Source: Linepithema humile (Eukaryota; Arthropoda; Insecta; Hymenoptera; Formicidae). Taken from it: DNA of 64,000 bases. The DNA lies in contig NC_090132.1 of the NCBI RefSeq assembly GCF_040581485.1, positions 496,001 through 560,000 of the forward strand. The letters run 5' to 3'. The translations under genes and the position numbers were made by a program. The notes under the pieces are model-generated. The model searched no databases. It saw nothing but the letters and a program-made list of their open reading frames with translations, and had not been told where the DNA came from. Numbering within the stretch: the first letter of the stretch is position 1; each line of letters begins with the position of its first letter. Positions 22,747 through 34,330 of the stretch are shown here, piece after piece.

Positions 22747-25700
22747 GTGAGCTCATCAGGCGAACGTGTATCCGCGGCGAATACTAATGCGGTGAGCTTT
22801 TAGGGGGCCGCAAATGCCTATACTGATATCCATAAGCCAAACTACCCTCTTATCCTTCGTATAATGTTCAGTAGCTGTTATTCCGTAACGTCTGTCTTGA
22901 ATAATCGAGAAACGACTCAATTCGCTTCATTTGTTACCAAAGCGTGCGGATTTAATGAAAGGAACGGTACTTTGTGTTAGAAAGCGCAAAAGCTTTAAAA
23001 AGAAGCGTCTATATAGAATTGCAAATTTTAATACTAATTAATATTATAAAGTTATACGCGAGAGAAAATTAAAAAAAAGAAAAACTTTTTCGAGAATTTG
23101 ATTTTTAAATATTTCTAACAAAACAGATGACATTTCATTTTATAGATTATTCACAGACTTTTACTTGAAACGTTATCTCGTGATAAATTCTGTCGAATGA
23201 TGAAATCGAATTGAACCCGCATTTTTGCACGATTTATCACTCTTCGAGAACCTACTTCGTTACTTCGAAATAACGGATGCGCGACGATCCGTCTCAGGAT
23301 TACGTCGTTATCCCGCGATGCGTCTGTTTTCGATGACATTGATGTATGCGCCTAGCTAATCTGAAAAAGTATTTCGTGTGTTATACTATCTGATATACGA
23401 TACGAATGTTCGAAGCACTCAAATGCGTGCACATATGTAATAGGATCTGTTGCATCATGGTCAAGTAGAAGTTTATAAAGTAAACGTGTCTTTCATAGCT
23501 TTTGTGAACTGTACATAAATCATCTGGAACATATAGCGGTTAAGGTGAAAATAAATACAAGTATTAATTCAATGTCGATGTGCCGGATGCACCTCTTTTG
23601 ATAAAAATACCATTTGTAATTTCAATGTGAAAAAATACAGTAAAATTCGAAATAATTTATTTTCCAAAACTAAAACTTTAATCTTGTGAATGAATAATGG
23701 TTCTTCCATGGAAATTTTTGTATTGTACTTTTTCAGAAAATAATTTTTTAAAAGTATGCCATTTTAGTTATATTTTATACATGAACATAGAAAATAGAGG
23801 GGAAGCAGGACGGGTGCGCGGGGACAGAACGACACATAGCAGCGTGGTCGCGCGGCCACGTGCTTCACAGTCGAACACTCGCGAGCAACACCGAGTGCGA
23901 CCGAACTCGAGATTTCGTGCGCGGACCCACCGTCGGAATGCTTTGCGCCCAGTCGCAGGCGCGTGCCACGTACCGTCATGTCATCACGAGCACGGAGCAT
24001 TTCACTCCTTTCGCGTCGCTTGACATTTCCGCGATTCGCGTCAGTCGCGAATAAGTTCAACTTTTGACTCGAAGTTTCTTAATTGTTCGCGAATATACTT
24101 TCAATGATTTAACCGTCGTGAAAATTCATCGCACGGCAAATCAATCACGATTGATCCACAAAGCGGAAGTGATTTTTCATGTGGATATGAACACGCACAT
24201 ATCGAGCGTAAAAAAGAGTGAACAGCGAAAATCAGTGATCTGACACAATTACATGAAATAACAGGTAACTTAGTTATATCAAAATCTTTCTTTTAATTAG
24301 TAGTAAGTTTATTTAGTCTACTCGATTTTTTGATTATTAAGCAATTTTCTCAATCTTTAAATTTTTCTGCTTCCTTTTTTCTATGTTTACATGATTTTAT
24401 TACTGATAATCGATACACAAATTTATTACTCAATTTGACGATTGTCTGCCGCGCGATAGCGTATAATTCGAGCGTATAAATGGTTCATAGATAATCTGCT
24501 TCGCAAATACCGAAAGGATTACGAAATTCGCGATGTGCAACGCGGGCAATGTAGTAGAGAAACTCGCTTAGATCCCTTGCCTAAGAAGGAGGGAAAGGGG
24601 AAACAACTTGAAGAGAAGATGCCATCGGAGCGGCAGTCTTTCGAGAAGCGCCAATTAGCAGTTGGCGCTTTTTGCTATATCTCGTTAAGTGTAACCAGGG
24701 TGCATCTGCTTGAAGAAACATGCTGCATCGCGCAGTACGTTCTTTTGAGCGTATTGCTCGTTGCGAGTTTTAATTAGGCTCGCATCCACTTGTTCGTCGC
24801 AGTGAGATTAAAGCTGCAGTATGCTTATCTTTATGACGAAGATTCTCGGAATCGGATTCTCGAAAATTTTTTATTGCCAACTAATCCACTTACCGATAAA
24901 TAATAGCTACTTTAATTATATTCTTTTAATTGAATACGAGAACTTCAATTCTGCGAACACTACATCTTCTTATTAAAAGACGGAAAAGGCGTAGTTTTGC
25001 TGATAATTTTTTGTAAAAACTTGTGTGAAAATTATACGTCAAAATTCTTGCAAAATCCAAGCGAAATACGGTTTGCAATTGCTTTTTTTAAATTTGTTAA
25101 AACGGAATTGGTTGCGTTTTAGAATCGCGATGGGAAGAATGCTCGATGCATGCCGAGTAGCGGTGAAATCCAGATTAAGAGTCGTAGAGAGAACGGTACA
25201 CTTTGCCGAAGCACTGATAAGGACTTTTGCCAAAGAAAAATCGCCGTTCTGCCGGTAGCTGCCGGCTCGAGTTTCGACTATTTGTTCCTGAAAGACAAGA
25301 TCCTAATGGGAAAGTAATCCCTTTCGGGGCTAAGCGGCGGAAAGAGATAAAGGCACCCGATTCAGAGACGAGATTCGAAGAGATCCACGGATCGCATGCT
25401 CGTGGCGAGCCTGGATGAGGCTCCTCCAGATGAGGCCGCCGATAAGAGTCCCTCTTTTCGGGAGTTAGACTGGAATTTGTCTTTCGTGGACGCCTGCTGG
25501 CCGAACAGTTTTGCCTTTCATTCTCCGTGAATCTGTAGCTATCGTGAAAGTCATGAAAGTCAGCGACAAAAGAAGAAGATTGTTATCGATCTAGTTATAG
25601 ATACACATCGACATTGTCCGCTCCTTTCTTAAATGCGATCGTCTAAAATTGCTTGAATAGAGAAAAGAATTTTTGTCCATAAAATTGCGACCAGACATGT

Positions 25701-28700
25701 CGTCGGTGATAATTTGGCGCTCTTGAAGTCATAGATCTCGTGAAGTTGGATTTAATACGATTGTGAGAAAATTGTGCAGAAATTCTTTTTAAACTTTGTC
25801 GTTTATTATTTATCTAATAACATAGCGGTGTAAAGGTATTTTATTAAACTATATTTCATATTATCTACGTGAAAGAGTAGCAAAGGATTAGCACGGAACG
25901 GGATAATGAAAATCTTAACTTTTCAAGTATCTCGTTTACCGGAAATTAGTGATTCGGATTAGCCGTCGATAAACCACCAAGCGCGAACCTGGCTGTTGCG
26001 AACTTTCCTGGCAGTGCGAGAGGCCAGTCGCGGTTGACGACTTCGTAACCTGGAGATTCGTCAACGTCAGACCCCATTAGCTGCAACCCTTCGTCTGCTG
26101 TCGAGCCGCTAATTCCCTCAACGGCGAATATACTTTGCCAAGCGAGATACGCCACGCCGCGTGTCGCTTCGGATCACCTTTCGGCTTTATTAGGATCCTT
26201 GATGTTGAATCTAGAGATGCTTATAAACTCTGAACTTGACAAAATTGAGGAAGTAAAGTCAAACTTGTATTAAAAAGTATAAGACACTTCAACGTAAAGT
26301 TTATAGATAGGAGAGAAAACTTTTTATATTTTTATTTTCACTTTTTAATATAATTTTCTTTGAAATATGTCACTTAGAAAACAGAAAATTATTATGACCA
26401 TAAAGTGGCAAAAATATGTATTTTACAATATAGTTTCAAATATATCTTTAAAGTGTAAAATATTTCCAGGAATAGAAAATACTTTAAAAGTTTCTGAAAA
26501 ATTTGTAAGGATATTTTTACTACAATCAAAAATGATAAACTAAATAATAAAACAGAGATATATTTTAGAAATCTCAACATATTACAGGTGTTCTCAATTT
26601 TATATTAAACGCTTTAGAAGGGGTCGCAAATCGTTTTTAAATATAGCTAAATCTGTATTCATTATTCCGAATAAAATTAACGTGCTCGATATAGACTTCT
26701 CTTGAAAACGCACACATCGATTATTTCGTTTAGTCGCATAGTATATCAGTGCGAACCGAAAATAGTTTCACCCAAGAAATCGTATAGCGCTTTCCAATTT
26801 GTTCTTTGATCGTGTATTTCTTGAAACTAGAAGAAATGGATTGGCATGAGCGAACATATTTATTGCTTTCAGAAATGAACTAGTTTTGCAATTGCATTCA
26901 TCATTGTCGCATATTAAATTATGAAAGATACTTTATTTTTTATGTATCAAAATATGAATTTTCTTAATATAAAAGTGACAGTAATTCTCTATCTAGAAGT
27001 TACTGATGCATGCTAATACTATATATAGCGCGTCATGTTTCGAAAGGGATAATAAACACTGCACGTTCTCGAACTTTGACTCACGGTTTATGTCTCGACG
27101 TGACGCGTGCCTGCGTACCATTGCTCGCGCACGCGAGAGATAAAGGGTTATTTAACGCCTGCACGCAGGAAGGCGCGGTTTAGATTTTAACTCTTTTAGT
27201 ACCAGCGTGATACCGCAGGCGCTTAGAACACCATGCAGATTTCGTTACACGCTTCATTGGTGCTGCTCGGCTGCCGTGTTGCGGAACTGACAACGAGAAT
27301 CGCCGCTTCAATAGCGCATCAATCCATTCACGCGCAACGATATCTTTCTTTGCTACTGAAAAAGTTATGGTTTCACGGAAATTTACAAGCAGATATTAGT
27401 ACATATTCACCGCTGTTAATTAAACAAGTCAATCGTGAACCAATTTCTCTTAAACATTAAAAATACAATAAGCGTACGCACTTTTTACGCAGAAGAGAGG
27501 TAATTGAAGGAAACCATTTCGACGAATATCGCACGCAGAGACTTACCGCGTGAGTGCGCGTGCGAGCTATTGCGTCTGCATCTCTCACACAAAGCGAATT
27601 TCATTTGCGTTTACGCGCGCGGAGGAATATGCACGAATTTATAGCAGCGTTTACCCTAGTGTGTCCCTGTTGTCTCAGATAAAGCTTGATTTAACGCTGT
27701 TTTGTTTTCATGCGAAATCGTAAAGCGCGCGGCAAACCACTTGACGATAAGTAGAACTTTGTGGCCGTTTTTACATACTTTTACAACTTAATGCGATAGT
27801 GCGCTTTCAGTGGATAGAATTGCAATAGAAGACGTCCTATTTAAGGCAAAATAATGAAATGTATTCTTGTTTAGATATTTCGCAATTAAAATAAAATATA
27901 TGAAAGCAACGATCACACAAGATCAATGGACATTTAAATATGTGAAAAATCTGTTCATTTATTATATTTGTAAATTGTATCATAAATTTAATATTCTAAG
28001 TTTTATAACATTATTTATTTAGTTTGAAAATAATGGCAGATTCTAAAATCAGATTAAAAATTTTTATTTGTTAATTAAATAATCGTAATTTTTATAGTTA
28101 ATTAAACTGCAGGAAATTTATTGCAAATTAAAATCGATCAAAACACGATATACTCGATTTACATTTCAATAATTTATTTTGTCATATACTATTAACATTA
28201 CCAATCAATTTCGTAATTTATTAATACTGCCAAACGACTTAATAAGACTTTGAATTATCTTGTATCGTTTGTGCAGCCAGAAATAACTTTGGCTCAAAGA
28301 TTAAATCTACGATCGATGTCGAGCCGCATCTGAGACGCTTCTTCCGCCAACTACATGCAAGCGCGAATTAATATGCAAGCATAATAACGAGCTTGCACGA
28401 TGTGAATCGTCCCGCGCGACTCGCAACGAGCAGACACGCCAGATACGCTACAGTTCAATTAAAACCTACATAAGCCCGAGCATAAAAACGCGAATAAGAA
28501 GAATCGTTCATTTTCCAAAGTCATTGAGTCGTGCTATAAGTCATGACGATGAAAGGAAATCTCGAGAGGCAACCGCGACGGCAACCATGAAAATATTGCG
28601 TCCCGACGACATCCCGTCAGTCTTTATCGTTTGCATGTACAGATCTGCCGCACAAGCGGGAATGAGCGGATTTGCGTGCGTTGTGCGCGTCGCGGAACAG

Positions 28701-31700
28701 AAACCTTAAAAATATCCGACGTCTGAAAGCGAACGACGACGTGCGATGTCGTCCGAAAATAGAAACACGCTACTCCTCGTGCGGTGAGGCCTTCTTCCGG
28801 TGCACCGTGCCAGGATGGACATCCTGCAGAACTCTCAAATGGTTGACTTTGATTGTAAAATTTAGACAATTTTTCTATTGAATGTCAAGAAACAATACCA
28901 CTTTTTCATCATGTTTTCTTAGTTTAAATATTCTTTTATTTTGAAAGATCTTTGGAAAAGTAAATTTTATAAAATCCACTTCTTTTTTTTTATTGACATA
29001 TAACGGTATAACGGGTTCTATGGTACTATGTGCGTCGTATCGTGCGTTCTGCTTCAGTCACGCCAATCCACATGAAAGGGATTATCTGCAATTACCTGTG
29101 ACGTGTGCGAGACGATCTACTCCAACTAATCAAGACGTATAGATTTCTAGATAGCTACGGTGCTGCATGCAACGGTTTGATAATGCGTTACTTCAAGGAA
29201 CGCGTACACAAATAAAATATACATACACATATTTGTGAACTTGATTTAACGTATTTTTAAAATCATTAATATTCTTTGCAACGTTTATCGCGCATTATTT
29301 TCTTTTTTTAAATTGCTGATATTTTTCACGTGTACTTTTATTTCCGAGCGAATCGTATTGGAATAAAAAGCCAGTAGAGAATTGACTCAATAACGCTTCG
29401 GGCGATTGTCCGGATTACTCTAATTCCCTTGTTGGCAATATTTGAGTCGGTAAACGCTTAAACCCGTAAGTGCGTAAGTCTGTGAATTTTTGATCGCCTG
29501 CGAGACATCGAAAGATACTTTTTTCATATGCTGCTAAGGGCGCGCAGGACACAGTAAACACGAAATCATAAGATTGGATGAGACTGTCCCCTCTCGTGTT
29601 TGTTTCGAATAAAATTCTTTCGCTGTCATCGGGCGAGTTTCTCTTGATTTGCCAATTTTTCTCGGCGATACCGCCCGCGCCGCGCTGGAACAAATATTTG
29701 ACGTGATTTTTCTTTCAGCCCTCTGCCCTTTCGCTCGACCCCTCGTTGAATCGTGTCCTCGGACCCTTCCTTCGGCGAATTTCCTCTTCTCGTTACCTTA
29801 TTTTCCACAAGTCCGGCCCCTGTCTTGTTTCTGCGATCAGCGGGAATGCTTCTTTACCCCCTGTTGGCATTACTTATTACCTTTCTTTCATCCCTTATCA
29901 CCTTCTGATACGTATCGATTCTTTACAGTCTTTGTCTTTTTTTTTACTCATCTCCGCGACGTTGTCGTCTTGTATTTTCTTCATCTGTACATGTTTGGAA
30001 GTCCGTTAGAATTATCTTTGTAATTTCTCTTTCTTCTATCTACGTTATTTTTTCTCTGAAATTTTTTACACCGGAATTTGATGTACATATAAAATGAAAT
30101 TGTAGCGTGCTAAATTTTAGCTGAAAGTCTTCACGTACTCGTAAATTATACACTCAATTATTTATTCTGTATATTGCCATGTCTCGTTCAATTTGTGTCA
30201 CTCTTCACTCTCTCCCGTGTCCTTTCGCTTTCACATTGAGTTTCACAGAGTTCTCGGACCAATCGCATTCAAACGAGATAGCCATCGATCTGTCTAGTTC
30301 GTCTCTCCCTTTCTCACTCGTGGCAGCTGCTAACTCCGACAAATGCATTGAGGAGAGATGCACCTGCAGCACCATCTACAAATCGACATTCCCGTCGGTC
30401 CATATCGCGCTTTTTCACGCTTATCGCATTGTCCCGCGTCATCCGTTTTTCGCACGATTCATTGCGTCGGGACATTCCGCTGACACTTTTGATGTTTGAT
30501 GAAAAAAAAACCGCCGCCGTCGGCGAAACTCCGCGAGGGGAGAATGCAAGGCTTGGACTTCTGGGTGGTTACGGAATTACAGGGTGGAGGAATTATCTCG
30601 GCACGCATTCGCTGTAATATACATAATTGCCGTAAAATGCGAAGTTCCTGTACTCGACTCTAATACTCATGGGCGAGGAAGTGAATCTGAGGAACGAAAT
30701 AGGTTGCACATAAATCACAATGAACACACAGTACTCTTTTTACACGATGGCACATAAGAATTAATAAAACGTGTTACGTGATAGGACAAAAAATAGCAAG
30801 TATTTATATAGTAAGAATATCGTTTTTTCAAATCTTTTTATGTTAATTATTATGCAGGATTTATATATCTAATTTTCATACAAATTTTATATTAGAAAAG
30901 AATTAATTTAATAATCGTGTTTCATTATTGCGCGTTATTTTATGCACTGAAATAAATTGAAAAAACATTTTGATAATCTTTATTATTAAATTTTTATTAA
31001 ACTTATTATTCGTCATCTCTTTGTGTTAATTAAGAGATAAAAAATATGCAAATAATTTATAAAAAGAGAAAATTTTAAGAAAATTGCCATTTTCTTCCGT
31101 CAATACTCCCGCTAGTGATATGAGAAAGACGCGGAACATATTCTTTGAAAATGCAAATGATCACGCGTGATTTCAATGTCCCCTTGTCGTTCTCGCGGAA
31201 CGAGAAGCAATCTCGGTGGAATCGAACACCGGTTCCACCCGCGACATTTTTCCTCCAGAGGATCATTACGCGAGCGTCATGGGACGCGGCGCGAATCTCG
31301 ATTCGCGTTTTACATATATCCAAACGTTCCGCGAACGATCGCGCGACACATGGGACTTTCCTCCAGGAGAAAATTTGATGTACTAACCATTGCGGGGGTT
31401 AGGAGAATATATATTTATATAGGGTGGTTCGCGCGCGCACACATATGGTGCGCGATAAAAACACGCGTGGTTGTCGCTCGCACGCCTGCGAGAGGAAAAT
31501 GCTAGGGCGAAACGAGATGGCCCATCTAAGCGGCGTAGAACGGAATAAAGGGTGAAAGTCGGGGTTGCACCCGGTGTCACTGAGATTACTGTAACGCCGA
31601 TTATGATAGTACGCGTATTCTAGCACGGAGACATTCGATCTCGTATACAAAGTATGTAAGAATTCATCAAAGACAAAATTATGTTCTGTAGAAATGATTT

Positions 31701-32635
31701 AACGTTTACGTCAAATTGTACAATAAAAACGAAGGAAATTAGTCATATTGGAAATATTAAAGTGATGAAAGCAACTCACAAAAAATCTATAACGTGTCTC
31801 GACGAGTCGCAGCGATAAAGTCGCACCGATGGACGAGCGAGTTCAGTCAGTCGCATAAGGTAGCGCGTATAAAAGGTTGATTATTTTAAAAACAGCATTG
31901 ATACTTTCATTTATTTAAGTGTAATATCAATTTTGCAATAAATAAACTCATTAATCATGACAGTCAGGAGTATAATAAAATAATAAGGGAAGAAAATTTA
32001 TTACAAGTTAACTGAAAAGTAAATGTTTTTTCGAAAAGAGATCATATATGTACATTTATAACTAGCTTTAAACTTTCTAACTTGGAAATATTTTCGACAA
32101 TTCTTCTAACAAATCGCGAACGATAACACGTCATACTCGCATCGTTTAACGTGTGATGCACCCGTCGTGTGACACGGTCTTCTACTTCTTATTAGTCATA
32201 GCCGTGGCAGGGAGGACGAGCTGCGGCCGTAACACAGGCAACGGCAGGTCGGGGGAGCCCTTCGTGGACACGGTATCGGGTGTATATATACACACGCGTG
32301 CATATACACGAGCGCGCGAGCTCAAGCTTACGGGGGGCTCGTAACGAGGGGCGCGCCCTTACAACTGCACCCCCGATATCGCCGACGCTAGTATTTCGTC
32401 CGACGCTTACCCGTTCGCCTCGCGACCGTGTTTCGGATAAAAACGAAAAAAAAGAACACAAAAGCGCGAGAATCTCTGTTCTCATTTCTGACGTGTTCGT
32501 CGACTTGGTATGCGCCGCTCGAACGTTTCTACCCTTTCAAGTGTAACACATATATTTACACGTTTTATCCGTGTTAAATACGTGTAAATTTGTATGTTGA
32601 CTGACTCCTAAATTCTCGTACTCTCAAATTTTACC
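22747..32635. other. Long non-coding stretch
   Basis: Mostly AT-rich DNA with CpG-rich patches at 23780-24060, 25260-25500, 28300-28830, 29600-29800, 31080-31520 and 32150-32480. The 23780-24060 patch has a TCAGTC word (about 24040) and could be a promoter. A perfect 8-bp stem AGCGCCAA/TTGGCGCT with a 7-base loop and a following T-run lies near 24647-24675. Open frames such as 25227-25418 and the minus-strand 25946-26155 are not supported by splice or composition evidence. Confidence 0.4.
31868..31876 (+). promoter_or_regulatory. TATA-box-like TATAAAAGG
   Basis: Perfect TATAAAAGG in a locally GC-rich setting, preceded by a TTCAGTCAGTCGC word. No clear initiator 25-35 bases downstream, so a promoter is only possible. 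Confidence 0.2.
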
Positions 32636-32639
32636 ATTC

Positions 32640-32930
32640 CAAAAATACACATCTGCGAATTTACGCATCCATAAATTCGGACGTTTACGAATACGTGTAT
32701 CCACGATAACGTAAATTCGCACACATCGCGCATTCGTGTATTTGTGTATTTGTCAACGTGTACTCTTACAATGCAATCATGAATCCGACAAATCCAGAAT
32801 CGACGCATCGACGCTTCCACAACGGACGATGATGAATTTACGCGTCTGCAATCTACATGTCTATAAATCTTACACGCGTGTACGATCCATACACGCGGCC
32901 ACAAATCCACAGATGTCATAGTTGATCGTG
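32640..32930. repeat. Degenerate minisatellite-like tract, unit about 14-16 bp
   Basis: Recurrent related words such as ATTCGCA, ACGCATCCATAAATT, CGTGTATCCACG and CGCATTCGTGTAT follow each other with an irregular period of about 14-16 bases. Copies are strongly diverged. Related units reappear at 34120-34330 on the other side of the terminal exon, for example CCATAAATT in both. Open frames across the tract are an effect of the repeat. Confidence 0.5.
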
Positions 32931-33884
32931 GCGGAAGCGATTCTCCTAATATATCGGATCGCAATGCGCATCAAGTGCATCATGACGCTCCTATATCATT
33001 CGACAACAATAATATTAGTTCGCGCAGAAGTGTCGCCGTGACGCGGAGGGTGAACGCCACCGCCGTCGCCGCTGCGGGGTTTGCAACCCTTGGATCATGG
33101 CGCGCGTCACCCTCGCGTCGCTCACGTTCGTTTCGCTGAAACTTCGATCGGACGCTTTGTGGTATCGACAGGAAGTGTGCGGAAAGGATGCGTCGTTTCT
33201 CGCAAGGACCTTACTACACCATCGGCGAGCAGCTGCGATGGCGGATGACAAACGTGCAACATTCCCGCATCGCGTTCGCGAACGTGAGGTAAATCTCCCG
33301 CGAATACAGTGGCGTAATTTATGCAAAAAGCATAAGCTCTTCTCCTCTTTTCTCTTTATTTTTATCGGCATTAAAATACAATTTCAATTTTATCGATGGA
33401 GATATCTTCCATAAATACGCATTACAATTTTAACATTGGAAGTAGTTTCAACTTCAACTCTATCGTGCATAAATTTTGTTTAAATAATTACAATGGAATA
33501 GAATATTTACAATAGAATTATTTGAAAATTGACAATTTCTTGATTGATAAGAAACTCTTTTCTACCGAAAATTGACTTAGATCTTAGGCTGCAAAAACCC
33601 AAGCGAACATAATTCACGATGTTTTCTTTTTGCAATAGCTTCGCTCTTGCGTGAAAACGCTAGCATTATTTATCGCTCAATTTTTTTTATTTGTTGACAC
33701 ATTTATATGTACATTGAAAATACTCGTGCGCACAGTACGGAATTTCACGGAGCGCTATTGCGAGGTATATGCGACAACGACGACGATACGCTTATCATAA
33801 ATCGTGAAGCGCGAGGGAGTTCTAAAGCACCTGCTGCTAACATCGTCTCGAGAAGTCCCATAAGATGACGGTCCTATTCGCTTC
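32931..33884 (-). other. Region downstream of the minus-strand terminal exon; putative 3' UTR
   Basis: Directly beyond the stop codon at 33885-33887 the minus strand runs through CpG-rich sequence into AT-rich DNA. An AATAAA poly(A) signal on the minus strand lies at 33692-33687, about 195 bases after the stop, a normal distance for a 3' UTR. The CpG-rich patch at 33010-33310 is unexplained and has open frames on both strands with no supporting evidence. Confidence 0.35.
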
Positions 33885-34007
33885 TTAGGCGTCCTCCTCG
33901 GTTTCGATTACCGTGCCTTCGTCAAAGATGTAACCGATCCGCTTTAATTGGTTCTTGTAGAGCGTCACGCTTGCCAGTCGGATCTCATAGTTAAAGAAAT
34001 CGCGTAT
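33885..34007 (-). CDS. Terminal coding exon of an unidentified minus-strand gene
   Basis: The 41-codon frame on the minus strand (40 residues plus TAA) starts directly after a TCTGTAG acceptor, and the TAG of that acceptor is itself an in-frame stop, so the frame is open only from the predicted exon edge. It begins IRDFFNYEIRLASVTLYKN and ends in an acidic tail (IETEEDA). Codon composition is coding-like: about 70% purines in position 1 and about two thirds G/C in position 3, while flanks are AT-rich. An AATAAA lies about 195 bases downstream. The exon starts in phase 0. The candidate exon at 37588-37785 ends in phase 0 and could be its partner, across a 3.6-kb intron. Otherwise upstream exons lie further right, possibly beyond the window, where a minus-strand donor sits at 63994. 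I do not recognise the protein and give no function. Confidence 0.5.
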   Translation of the reverse strand: MRDFFNYEIRLASVTLYKNQLKRIGYIFDEGTVIETEEDA

Positions 34008-34097
34008 CTACAGACCGCTTCGCTAATTATTTAACTATCTTCTTGCAAGTAGTAGGGAGCAATATCTTTACTGTAAATATATAGATTTATATATTTT

Positions 34098-34330
34098 ATG
34101 CCATGGCTTTTATGTACTTGCTTTCGAGAAATCACGTACGCGTATATCCACATTGCTGCGGTTTGCAGAGTTCCGCGCGTCCATAAATTTCGCATAACTG
34201 CTTCTGGAAATCTAGATGTTCACAGATATGCAAATCTGCGTATTCAGCCATCTAAGAATGTACGCATCTACACGTTCGTGTGTTACGTCATCATTCACGC
34301 ACACGCGTGCATCCAGTCGTGTGCATATAG
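34098..34330. repeat. Second degenerate minisatellite-like tract
   Basis: Contains words related to the 32640-32930 tract, such as CGCGTCCATAAATTTCGCA, TACGCATCTACACGTTCGTG and ACGCACACGCGTGCATCC. Strongly diverged. The two tracts flank the terminal exon at 33885-34007. Confidence 0.4.

Noticed and set aside
31211..31235. T-arm-like CGGTG/CACCG hairpin with TTCGATT on the minus strand
   Set aside because: The loop is eight bases rather than seven and no upstream D and anticodon arms fit. A chance palindrome.
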